Source: Schauerella fraxinea (lineage in GTDB: Bacteria > Pseudomonadota > Gammaproteobacteria > Burkholderiales > Burkholderiaceae_B). From it: a DNA stretch of 64,000 nt. The stretch is from contig JAVDKK010000001.1 in the NCBI GenBank assembly GCA_030849945.1, positions 310,001 to 374,000 on the forward strand. The letters run 5' to 3'. Both the position numbers and the translations under genes were made by a program. Each line of letters starts with the position of its first letter. The first letter of the stretch is position 1. The notes beneath the pieces were generated by a model. That model saw only the letters and a list, made by a program, of their open reading frames with translations, did no database searches and was not told where the DNA came from. Positions 56,721 through 64,000 of the stretch are shown piece by piece.

Positions 56721-57629
56721 ATGAATCTTTCGCTGCGGGATATTGAGTACTTCCTGGCTGCCGTCGAGTACGGCAATCTCGAGCGGGCGGCCATCTCCTG
56801 CAGCGTCAGTCAGCCTGCCTTGTCGAAAGCGTTGCAGCGGCTGGAGGCGGACACGGGTTTGCCGCTGCTGGATCGTGGCGGCCGATCCCTGCGGTTGACC
56901 TCCGCCGGCGAACTCTTTCTGGAGCACGCCAGGAAGCTGTGGACCGAATATCAGGACGCCGTGCGCCATGCCATGGAACTACGCGTGGGCCAGGCTGGCC
57001 TGCTTCGCGTTGGCGTGACGGGCGCTACGGTGGACAGCGTCATCATGCCGGCGATGGCAAGATTGCTTCCCCGCCGTCCTGCGTTACGGGTGCAATTGAT
57101 GCAGGGTCTCTCTGACGAATTGCATGCTCACGTGGCAAGCGGCAGGCTCGACCTGGCTGTCACGCCGGTGTATTCAGATGTGCTGCCGCCGCTGCACCAG
57201 ACACCGATCATGGAAGACCGCTTGTGTGTGGCGGCAAGTGTCCGTCACGTGCTCGCCACACGCGCCAAGCTTACGTTGCGCGATCTGGACGGCCAGCGCT
57301 GGATCCTGCCACGATCGACCTCCATGGCGCGGCAAGCGCTCGAGGCAAAATACGCGGAGGCAGGCATCCCATTTCCCGCCGCGGCGCTGGAAGTCGAACA
57401 TTATTCGAAGGGCGCACTCGAGTTGCTGGCGCAATCGGAACTCCTTGCGTTGTTGCCGCAGAGCGCGATCGTGGAGGGATCGAGTGTGGTGGCGCTACCC
57501 TTGGCGATCGGGCGCACCCTTAGGCGCAGCATTGCGTTGATCTCTCGACAGAGCACCACATGGACGCCGCTGATGATCGAATTCCAGCGTGCGGTAATGG
57601 CGCCCCGCGCCACCCCGGCAACAGGTTAA
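56721..57629 (+). CDS. LysR family transcriptional regulator
   Basis: 302 residues. HTH MNLSLRDIEYFLAAVEYGNLE, then CSVSQPALSKALQRLEADTG. Divergent from the sulfatase-Bug operon with a 98-bp spacer, so it probably controls that operon. Confidence 0.92.
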   Translation: MNLSLRDIEYFLAAVEYGNLERAAISCSVSQPALSKALQRLEADTGLPLLDRGGRSLRLTSAGELFLEHARKLWTEYQDAVRHAMELRVGQAGLLRVGVTGATVDSVIMPAMARLLPRRPALRVQLMQGLSDELHAHVASGRLDLAVTPVYSDVLPPLHQTPIMEDRLCVAASVRHVLATRAKLTLRDLDGQRWILPRSTSMARQALEAKYAEAGIPFPAAALEVEHYSKGALELLAQSELLALLPQSAIVEGSSVVALPLAIGRTLRRSIALISRQSTTWTPLMIEFQRAVMAPRATPATG

Positions 57630-57647
57630 GCAGAGTGAGGAATAGGG

Positions 57648-58258
57648 ATGTCGTTGAATGCCCTGCAGGATAAGCTGATTTTCTTGAGAGAGATCGACCG
57701 ACTCAAATCCGTCGTTCGCCAATCGCCGCTTCTCGACAAAAGCCGACACGAAAACTCGGCCGAACATTCCTGGCACTTGGGGCTATATGCGCTAGTGCTG
57801 GCTGAATATGCGAACGGCACCGTCGACATCAACGCGTGACGAAGATGCTCCTCTTGCATGACATCGTCGAAATCGACGTAGGCGACTACCCCATCCACGG
57901 CGGTTCGTCCGCTGATGTACAAGCCGAACAGGAAGCCCGCGCCGCTGCGCGAATATTCGGTCTGTTGCCACAACAGCAGGGCATTGAATTTCTGAGCCTC
58001 TGGCAAGAATTCGAGCGCGCGGAATCAGACGACGCGAAGTTCGCAAAAGCACTCGACCGGTTCCAGCCCCTGCTGATCAACGTATTCACAGACGGCGGCA
58101 CGTGGAACCAGAATGATGTTTCGATGGACCAGGTTTTGTCGCGCTACGGCCCGGCCATCAAACGCGGCGCACCGGCACTATGGGACGTATGCGAGAAGTG
58201 GGTGACGCAACATTTTTCAGACCAGCCGACCGCCACGCCGCGGCAAGCAGAAAGTTGA
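57648..58258 (+). pseudogene. HD-domain metal-dependent phosphohydrolase, frameshifted
   Basis: Two overlapping frames together give one HD protein of about 200 residues. The first (57648-57839) carries the HENSAEHSWH His motif and stops at INA. The second (57836-58258) carries the continuing LLLHDIVEIDVGDYP with the His-Asp pair. Joining needs one extra base near 57832-57836: AACGCGTGACG would read Asn-Arg-Val-Thr with one added C. It may be a real inactivating deletion or a sequencing error. Intact relatives are nucleotide or phosphate-ester hydrolases of the YfbR/HDDC2 kind. Confidence 0.8.
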
Positions 58259-58269
58259 GAACGTAAAGT

Positions 58270-59124
58270 ATGCACACCATGCGAACTCGAATGTTCTCTC
58301 TCCTCGCCTTCACACTATTCACCGGTCTGGCCGCGAACGCTGCAGAGCGCCTACCCATGACGCTCACGCCAGCACCGGACGTCAGGGCGCACGTGGAAAA
58401 GAAAGGTGGACGCTACAACCTGATCCAGCCGCAGGGGCAACGCACGTCACTCGCAACGGACGACGACATGCTGGACGGCGGTGAGCCCAGGTTCAAGCAG
58501 GAAGACTACAACGCTGATGGTTTTGCTGACCTTGCCGTTGGCATTCCGGCGGGCCCGGTGGATGTAAGTTACGCCCTCTATCTCTACGACCCTAAGTCCA
58601 CATCCTACAAGCGGTTCAAGTTGCCGGCGGGCGTGTCGGAGAAGCAGAACTGTGAGGGCTTCTGGAACATCGCGCTCGTGCCGCAACGCAAGGCGGTACG
58701 CAGCGAATGCCGAGGCGGCGCGCGTCAACATTACGACGTGCTGCAGTTCGAGCCTGATGGATGGGCGTGGATCTCGGAGCAATCCCGTGCACCCAAGAAT
58801 GCGGCTCATTGGCCGACGTTCACACTGCCCACGCGAGCAGTGACGTACGACCGGCAAGGCGCCATTCTGAGCGAGACGGTGTTGCCTTATAACGCGGGCG
58901 GCGATGAGAAGGCCACGTGGATGGTGCCCGTCAAACGTCTCGCGCTTTACTCCGCCGCGGATGCGCTTGCCGCCACGAAGAGTTATCTCATCAAGGGCGA
59001 CAAGACCGAGATGCTGGCCTTCGAAGGTGACACCTGGATGAAGATTGCCTACGTGGGCAAGCGTGGCAGGATCGAGCGGTGGGTGTTGTTGGAAGATGCC
59101 TATGGCGCGACCAAGGGACCGTAG
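58270..59124 (+). CDS. exported XAC2610-like hypothetical protein
   Basis: 284 residues. Signal peptide MHTMRTRMFSLLAFTLFTGLAANA. The region EDYNADGFADLAVGIP has the spacing of a Ca-binding DxNxDGxxD loop, followed by YALYLYDPKSTSYKRF, a pattern seen in XAC2610-type proteins. The C-terminal 60 residues may be an SH3-like fold (MKIAYVGKRGRIERWVLLED). Function unknown. It is 11 bp after the HD gene and may be co-transcribed. Confidence 0.7.
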   Translation: MHTMRTRMFSLLAFTLFTGLAANAAERLPMTLTPAPDVRAHVEKKGGRYNLIQPQGQRTSLATDDDMLDGGEPRFKQEDYNADGFADLAVGIPAGPVDVSYALYLYDPKSTSYKRFKLPAGVSEKQNCEGFWNIALVPQRKAVRSECRGGARQHYDVLQFEPDGWAWISEQSRAPKNAAHWPTFTLPTRAVTYDRQGAILSETVLPYNAGGDEKATWMVPVKRLALYSAADALAATKSYLIKGDKTEMLAFEGDTWMKIAYVGKRGRIERWVLLEDAYGATKGP

Positions 59125-59163
59125 TAATTGCACCCTTGGAAATGAGGGATAGCGGGCACTGCC

Positions 59164-59194
59164 TTGTTCGGACACCCACCGAGTGTCCGAACAA
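59164..59194. terminator. 12-bp perfect inverted repeat between convergent genes
   Basis: TTGTTCGGACAC (59164-59175) and GTGTCCGAACAA (59183-59194) with a 7-nt loop. It lies 40 bp after the XAC2610-like gene and 42 bp before the glmS stop. There is no T-run on either side, so it may be a factor-dependent terminator or another structural element. Confidence 0.55.
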
Positions 59195-59235
59195 CATTGA
59201 ACGACGCCACGGGACTGGCTAATGCCGCCAACCCC

Positions 59236-61068
59236 TTACTCCACCGTCACGCTCTTCGCCAAATTCCGCGGCTTGTCCACATCCGTCCCACGCGCGCATG
59301 CCGTGTGATATGCCAGCAACTGCAGCGGGATCGTGTGCAAGATCGGCGACAACTTACCGTAGTGTTCCGGCAAGCGAATCACGTGCATGCCTTCAGCGCT
59401 GGAGATCTTGCTGTCGCCGTCGGCAAACACATACAGCTCGCCGCCCCGCGCACGCACTTCCTGCATGTTCGACTTGAGCTTTTCTAGCAACGCATCGCGC
59501 GGAGCGATCGTTACCACCGGCATGCTGGCCGTGACGAGCGCCAACGGGCCGTGCTTCAGCTCGCCGGCCGGGTAGGCTTCGGCGTGGATGTAGCTGATTT
59601 CCTTAAGCTTCAGCGCGCCTTCCATGGCGATCGGATAGTGCATGCCGCGGCCCAGGAACAGCGCGTTTTCTTTGCTGGCAAAGCGGTCGGCCCAGGCCAT
59701 GATTTGCGGCTCGAGCGCGAGCACGGCGCCGATGGCGGCCGGCAGGTGGCGAAGCGCTTTCATGTGCTCGGCTTCTTCGGCTTCGGTAAGCAGATCGCGC
59801 GTTTGCGCGAGTGCCAACGTGAGCAGGAACAACGCCGTGAGCTGGGTGGTGAAAGCTTTGGTTGAAGCCACGCCGATTTCAACACCGGCGCGCGTGATGT
59901 ACGACAGTTCGCATTCGCGCACCATGGCGCTGGTGGCCACGTTGCACACGGTGAGGGTGTGCGTCATGCCCAATGAGCGGGCGTGCTTGAGTGCGGCGAG
60001 GGTATCGGCCGTTTCACCCGATTGCGAGATGGTGACCACCAGGCTCTTGGGATTGGGCACGCTGTCGCGGTAGCGGTATTCGCTGGCGATTTCGACGGCG
60101 ACCGGAATCTTGGCGATCGATTCGATCCAGTATTTGGCGGTCAAGCCAGCGTAGTAGCTGGTGCCGCACGCGAGGATGAGCACGGAGTCGATCGACTTGA
60201 ATACCTTATAGGCGCCGTCACCAAACAATTCGGGCGTAATCGATTCGATATCCTGCAGCGTGTCGCCCACGGCGCGCGGCTGCTCGAAGATTTCCTTTTG
60301 CATGTAGTGGCGATAGGGGCCGAGTTCGGCCGAGCCACTGGCGATGCTGACGGTGTGCGTCTCGCGCTCAACCGATTTGCCTTCGCTGTCTACAATCCAG
60401 ACGCGCGAGAGCTGCAGGTCGACGACGTCGCCGTCTTCCAGGTAGATGATCTTGTCGGTCGTGCCGGCCAATGCCAGCGCGTCGGACGCAAGGAAGTTTT
60501 CGTTGTTGCCCACGCCCACCACCAGCGGCGAGCCTTGGCGTGCGCCGACCACACGATGCGGTTCGTCGCGGCAAAACACAGCGATAGCGTAGGCACCCAG
60601 CAGGCGACGCACGGTCTGCTGCACGGCTTCAAACAAGTCGCCGGAGTACAGGTGATTGACCAGATGGGCGATCACTTCGGTATCGGTTTGGCTTTCGAAG
60701 ACGAAGCCTACGCCTTCCAATTCGGTGCGCAGTTCTTCGTAATTTTCGATGATGCCGTTGTGAACCAGCGCGATGCGCGGCTTTTCATTGGCGAGCGCCG
60801 AGAAGTGCGGGTGGGCGTTATGCGTGGCGGGTGCGCCATGCGTGGCCCAACGGGTGTGGGCAATGCCGGTGAAGCCGGACAGCTTGTCTTGGGCAATCTG
60901 TTCGCCCAATTCAGCCACGCGCTGCGTACTGCGCGTGCGGCGCAGTTCGCCGTCGGCATAGAGCGCCACGCCGCAGGAGTCGTAACCCCGGTACTCGAGT
61001 CGTTTCAGCCCTTCGACGAGGACAGGGGTAATGTCGCGTTGAGCGACGGCGCCGACGATGCCACACAT
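59236..61068 (-). CDS. glmS: glutamine-fructose-6-phosphate aminotransferase
   Basis: 610 residues from ATG 61068, where MCGIVGAVAQ puts the glutaminase Cys at position 2; the longer frame would bury it. Makes glucosamine-6-phosphate, the first step to UDP-GlcNAc. GATase II domain (RWATHGAPATHNAHPHF, then NGIIENYEELR), then two SIS sugar-binding domains (LACGTSYYAG, VTISQSGETADTL, and GRGMHYPIAMEGALKLKEIS) and the C-terminal NLAKSVTVE. Essential housekeeping gene. No ribozyme sequence was looked for in detail; nothing obvious precedes it. Confidence 0.97.
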   Translation of the reverse strand: MCGIVGAVAQRDITPVLVEGLKRLEYRGYDSCGVALYADGELRRTRSTQRVAELGEQIAQDKLSGFTGIAHTRWATHGAPATHNAHPHFSALANEKPRIALVHNGIIENYEELRTELEGVGFVFESQTDTEVIAHLVNHLYSGDLFEAVQQTVRRLLGAYAIAVFCRDEPHRVVGARQGSPLVVGVGNNENFLASDALALAGTTDKIIYLEDGDVVDLQLSRVWIVDSEGKSVERETHTVSIASGSAELGPYRHYMQKEIFEQPRAVGDTLQDIESITPELFGDGAYKVFKSIDSVLILACGTSYYAGLTAKYWIESIAKIPVAVEIASEYRYRDSVPNPKSLVVTISQSGETADTLAALKHARSLGMTHTLTVCNVATSAMVRECELSYITRAGVEIGVASTKAFTTQLTALFLLTLALAQTRDLLTEAEEAEHMKALRHLPAAIGAVLALEPQIMAWADRFASKENALFLGRGMHYPIAMEGALKLKEISYIHAEAYPAGELKHGPLALVTASMPVVTIAPRDALLEKLKSNMQEVRARGGELYVFADGDSKISSAEGMHVIRLPEHYGKLSPILHTIPLQLLAYHTACARGTDVDKPRNLAKSVTVE

Positions 61069-61118
61069 AGTCCGGTACTCCAATGCATTAAGTGATGACG
61101 CATTCTGGAGCAGGTGCG

Positions 61119-61189
61119 AAGAAATTAGATTTCTTAATTGACGAATATATGTTTATATATTGCACATCAGCTTTAACGTGAAATATAAT
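61119..61189. promoter_or_regulatory. AT-rich divergent region with two dyads and a promoter for the Lrp-type gene
   Basis: AAGAAAT/ATTTCTT dyad at 61119-61135 (3-nt spacer) and AATATAT/ATATATT dyad at 61144-61161 (4-nt spacer). TTGCAC (61160-61165) and TATAAT (61184-61189) with an 18-bp spacer form a promoter for the gene at 61219. The dyads are AT-rich as expected of Lrp/AsnC sites, probably for autoregulation. Confidence 0.55.
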
Positions 61190-61218
61190 TTCCCACAACA
61201 TAATCATAAGAAATAAAT

Positions 61219-61713
61219 ATGCACGAGCATATCAACGCCTCTGCCGTCGTTCGCCCTTTCCTGGACGATCTCGATCGCCGCATTCTGGAACAGATGCAAA
61301 GTGACAGCTCACTAACCAACCAGGATCTGGCTGCCCGTGTGCATGCGTCACCGCCCACCTGCTTGCGGCGCGTGAAGCGCCTATACGAACAAGGCATCAT
61401 CGAAAAGCAGGTCGCCATTCTCGCCCCCGAGAAGGTAGGCCCTAGTTTGACGGCCATTGTGGAAGTGACGCTGGACGTGCAGGCCGCGGAGCGCCTGGAT
61501 GCCTTCGAGCAAAAGATGGCACTGGAACCCGCCATCATGCAGTGCTATCGCGTGTCGCCGGGGCCGGATTTTCTACTGGTCGCGCAAGTGCAGGATATGC
61601 CGGCGTATCACGCCCTGGTGCATCGGGCGTTTACTGCGACGGCCAATGTGCGCAACGTGCGCACGTTCTTCTCGGTGCACCGCTCGAAGTTTGAGACGCG
61701 GGTGACGCTTTAA
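61219..61713 (+). CDS. Lrp/AsnC family transcriptional regulator
   Basis: 164 residues. The N-terminal HTH shows DLDRRILEQMQSDSSLTNQD, then ARVHASPPTCLRRVKRLYEQ; the C-terminal RAM domain is VEVTLDVQAAERLDAFEQKM, then AVMQ-like PAIMQCYRVSPGPDFLLVAQV. The protein starts with about 15 extra residues before the HTH. Senses an amino acid in the family. Divergent from glmS; an AT-rich region with two inverted repeats separates them. Confidence 0.92.
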   Translation: MHEHINASAVVRPFLDDLDRRILEQMQSDSSLTNQDLAARVHASPPTCLRRVKRLYEQGIIEKQVAILAPEKVGPSLTAIVEVTLDVQAAERLDAFEQKMALEPAIMQCYRVSPGPDFLLVAQVQDMPAYHALVHRAFTATANVRNVRTFFSVHRSKFETRVTL

Positions 61714-61719
61714 GGTCAC

Positions 61720-61831
61720 GACCGGCTGCTGTGTCTTCCGACCCGGCTACTGTTTCCCCGACCAATGCTGTGTCCCCACCCGTGCGGCGTCCGCTGACCG
61801 CCTGTTACTTCCACTGCCGCCTGCTACTTCC
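61720..61831. repeat. degenerate short tandem repeats
   Basis: Three 18-20-bp units related to GACCCGGCTACTGTTTCCCC cover 61720-61777, and two copies of CCGCCTG[T/C]TACTTCC lie at 61798-61812 and 61817-61831. They fill the space between the Lrp-type gene and the glycosyltransferase gene. Confidence 0.55.
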
Positions 61832-62900
61832 GCCGGCCCGGACGCTTATCCAGCAACGCCTGATAGGTTTCCAGATACCGCTGGCCCATGATCTGCACAT
61901 CATGCTCGCGCCGCACGTAGGCATAGCCTTTGTCGACGGCCTGCTGGCGAAATGCGTGATCGTCCAGCATGCGGATGATGCCGTTGGCCATGGCTTTGTG
62001 GTCGCCCACTGGCACCAGGATGCCTCGGCCGTCGGCCAGGGTTTCCTTCAACCCACCCGCATCGGTGGACACCACCGGCACGCTATAGAGCAAGGCATCG
62101 AGCACGCTGCTGCCCAGCGCTTCGAAGCGTGAGCTCATGGCAAACACGTCCATCACACTGAAGAAATCCTCGACGCCGCGGCGAAAGCCGGTAAAGAGAT
62201 AAACGTCCTGCAGGCCGAGTTCACGTACCAGTTGTTGTGCATCGGCTTCGGTGTCGCCACCATCGCCAAAATGCAGAAACACGAAATCATTGCGCCGCCG
62301 GGCCACCTCACCGATGGCACGGACCAGCATGAGCGGATCTTTTTCGCGGGTAAGCGCTGCCGCGGTGGCGACCACCTTGCGGCCGCGCAGGTCGAACTCG
62401 TCGATGAGGCCTGCCACGCGGCGCGAGTCGATGGCCTGCGATTGCACGGCGCTGCCGATTACCAGCGTATCCAAGCCCATGCGGCGTGGTTCGCGAGCTG
62501 CTTCATCGCCGATGGCCACCAGCCGATCGACCCGTCGCCACTTGAAACCGGTTTTCCATTCGTCGCCGCGCTCGACCGGAAAGGCCGTGCGGCGCGTAAA
62601 CACGATCGGCCGACGATGCAGCCAGCGCGTGAACACGGCCCAGGTTACGGTATTGGCCGTTTGGGCGTGGATGATGTCGAACGTGCGGCCACGGCGGGCC
62701 AGAAACGCCGCCAAGCTCAAGGGGTTACGGTACTCGTGCACGACAAAGCCGGCCTCGGCCGCGCGCTGGGCGAGCGCCCCGCCCCGACGGGCAATGAGTT
62801 CGACGCGATGTCCGGCGGCACGAAATACTTCCATGCAGAACATCGTTTGACGCTCGCCGCCGCGCCAGCCTTTCTCGAAGTTCAGTTGGAGGATATTCAT
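61824..62900 (-). CDS. family 4 glycosyltransferase
   Basis: 358 residues with a GT-B fold. The N-terminal half begins MNILQLNFEKGWRGGERQTM, where GGER is the usual acceptor-side loop. The C-terminal half has KDPLMLVRAIGEV, LHFGDGGD and the nucleotide-sugar region MDVFAMSSRFEALGSSVLDALL. Such enzymes build cell-envelope polysaccharides or lipopolysaccharide cores. No sugar-nucleotide genes are nearby, so the sugar is unknown. Confidence 0.9.
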   Translation of the reverse strand: MNILQLNFEKGWRGGERQTMFCMEVFRAAGHRVELIARRGGALAQRAAEAGFVVHEYRNPLSLAAFLARRGRTFDIIHAQTANTVTWAVFTRWLHRRPIVFTRRTAFPVERGDEWKTGFKWRRVDRLVAIGDEAAREPRRMGLDTLVIGSAVQSQAIDSRRVAGLIDEFDLRGRKVVATAAALTREKDPLMLVRAIGEVARRRNDFVFLHFGDGGDTEADAQQLVRELGLQDVYLFTGFRRGVEDFFSVMDVFAMSSRFEALGSSVLDALLYSVPVVSTDAGGLKETLADGRGILVPVGDHKAMANGIIRMLDDHAFRQQAVDKGYAYVRREHDVQIMGQRYLETYQALLDKRPGRRK

Positions 62901-62961
62901 GTGGGGCGTCGATCGTTGTTGCCGGGATGCCAGGCGGCATTATAAGGATCGACACCGGCGC

Positions 62962-64000
62962 TCATGCTGCCGCCTTCGGATTCATCTCGCGAAACCGCAC
63001 GGTGTTGACGACCACGGCGAGAAACGCGCAGAACGAAGCCACCAGCAGCGCCGCCCAAGGCCCATGCAACGCGCCGCTCAGGCTGAACGCGATTGCCACG
63101 AACGCCGCACCCATGCTTTGGCCGAAGACGCGCGTGGTGGCCTGCAGACCCCCGGCCGCCCCGCTGCGATTGCGCGGGGCCGGCGAAATCATGGCGCGAT
63201 TATTGGGGGTTTGGAAGAAGCCGAAGCCCAGACCGGCCAACAGCATGGCGCACATGATCAGGATATTGGAGGCCGTGTCGGGCATGAATGCCAGGGTGAG
63301 CAATCCGATCGTCATGGCCAACGCGCCCATGCCGCTCAAGAGTGCAGCGGAATACTTGTCGCTCAATCGGCCGGCGAGAATGGCGATCAGCGCCGTGCCG
63401 GCAGGCCAGGCGCCCATGAGCAGCCCGATCTCGATATAAGGGCGATGCAGGGTGTTCTGAAAATAAAACGGCAGCGATACGTACGCGCACATTTGGGCTG
63501 CGAACGTGAGCGACGACGCGCCCACGGCAAATGCGACCGCCTTGATGCGCAGCAAATCGATGGGCACGAGCGGCGCCGTTTGATGGCGGCAGCGATGCAT
63601 GAGCATCACGCCCGCCACCATCGCCACCAGGATCAGACCCAGGCCCTGCCGCAGGTTGCCACCCAGGTTATCGACGCCGGTAATGAATACACCAAATACG
63701 ATCATGCTGAGGAGTGCGGTTTGCCAATCGAAGCGCACATTGACCCGCGGCACGTCGGGCAGGAACCGCACGCCAAACAGCGCCAGCAACCCGAACGGCA
63801 CGTTGATCGCGAAGATCCACGGCCAATGCGCGACCGACAGGATTGCCGACCCCAGCGTGGGCCCCAGCACCGACATCACCGCCACCGTGGTAGCGTTGAT
63901 GCTCATCCCCATGCCCAGCTTGCTCAAGGGATAGATATTGCGCACCAGGCCGCCCATCAGGCACATCAACGCCGACGCACCCACCCCCTGCGCAACGCGC
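62962..64000 (-). CDS. MFS transporter, DHA2 (EmrB/QacA) type, truncated by the window edge
   Basis: The frame runs open to base 64000, so the N-terminal end is missing; about 346 residues are visible. The segment RVAQGVGASALMCLMGGLVR near the edge is the conserved DHA2 motif C region, followed by GPTLGSAILSVAHWPWIFAINVPFG. About ten further membrane segments follow. Likely a 14-helix proton-driven drug or metabolite exporter. The GTG at 63984 is internal. Confidence 0.88.
   Translation of the reverse strand, partial: RVAQGVGASALMCLMGGLVRNIYPLSKLGMGMSINATTVAVMSVLGPTLGSAILSVAHWPWIFAINVPFGLLALFGVRFLPDVPRVNVRFDWQTALLSMIVFGVFITGVDNLGGNLRQGLGLILVAMVAGVMLMHRCRHQTAPLVPIDLLRIKAVAFAVGASSLTFAAQMCAYVSLPFYFQNTLHRPYIEIGLLMGAWPAGTALIAILAGRLSDKYSAALLSGMGALAMTIGLLTLAFMPDTASNILIMCAMLLAGLGFGFFQTPNNRAMISPAPRNRSGAAGGLQATTRVFGQSMGAAFVAIAFSLSGALHGPWAALLVASFCAFLAVVVNTVRFREMNPKAAA

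Noticed and set aside
1..64000. tRNA, rRNA, insertion sequences or prophage genes
   Set aside because: None recognised by eye; no transposase, integrase or phage structural gene in any frame. A tRNA scan would be decisive.

Overview
This 64 kb window looks like a chromosomal segment of a high-GC betaproteobacterium of the order Burkholderiales, probably an Alcaligenaceae/Burkholderiaceae-like environmental bacterium. The evidence is five Bug-type (tripartite tricarboxylate transporter, TTT) periplasmic binding proteins, many LysR regulators each paired with a small catabolic cluster, an Mqo with an N-terminal membrane anchor, and a two-partner-secretion adhesin. I saw no rRNA, tRNA, insertion sequence, prophage or CRISPR array. 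Genus is not assignable from the sequence alone.

Layout. (1) 1-10962: a two-partner secretion locus. It holds the C-terminal part of a TpsB/FhaC transporter, a very large TpsA adhesin (signal region, TPS domain, GLUG repeats, then 88-residue MBG/YDG repeats interrupted by a 100-N assembly gap), a PAPS-type sulfotransferase and an APS kinase (cysC). The order suggests an adhesin that is sulfated by a dedicated enzyme with its own PAPS supply; this is the most unusual system in the window. (2) 11103-14414: YpfH-type esterase, NIPSNAP protein, Bug protein and an AraC regulator. (3) 14666-25098: SnoaL-like secreted protein; an operon of FMN 2-hydroxyacid oxidase, D-2-hydroxyacid dehydrogenase and RraA-like aldolase with a LysR; a Bug protein with a 3-hydroxyisobutyrate-dehydrogenase-type reductase; a small charged protein; tctB-tctA; a Tat-exported hydrolase. 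(4) 25122-33216: metY, mqo, a PQQ-type sugar dehydrogenase with a DUF2231 membrane protein, a luciferase-domain protein and a DUF4139 protein.

(5) 33346-40321: a phosphonate (2-aminoethylphosphonate-type) uptake and breakdown operon: ABC transporter, phosphonoacetaldehyde hydrolase phnX and an FAD amine oxidase, with a divergent LysR; no phnW transaminase is present. (6) 40444-43306: a three-gene unit of a leaderless subtilisin-type (S8) protease, a small I9-propeptide-like protein and a NUC1-type DNA/RNA nuclease, a candidate protease-controlled nuclease module that could act in defence or conflict. (7) 43473-59124: LysR-controlled catabolic units: YcaC-type hydrolase, GntP permease, Bug + M28 peptidase, CoA-transferase + enoyl-CoA hydratase + Bug, sulfatase + Bug, then a frameshifted HD-domain gene and a secreted XAC2610-like protein. 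(8) 59236-64000: glmS, a divergent Lrp/AsnC regulator, a GT4 glycosyltransferase and the C-terminal part of a DHA2-type MFS exporter.

Most of the window is nutrient scavenging: each Bug protein lies next to one or two enzymes and a regulator, but only one TctAB membrane pair is present, so several Bug proteins must share it, use another one elsewhere, or act as sensors. All domain calls come from reading translated sequence by eye; no database search was run.
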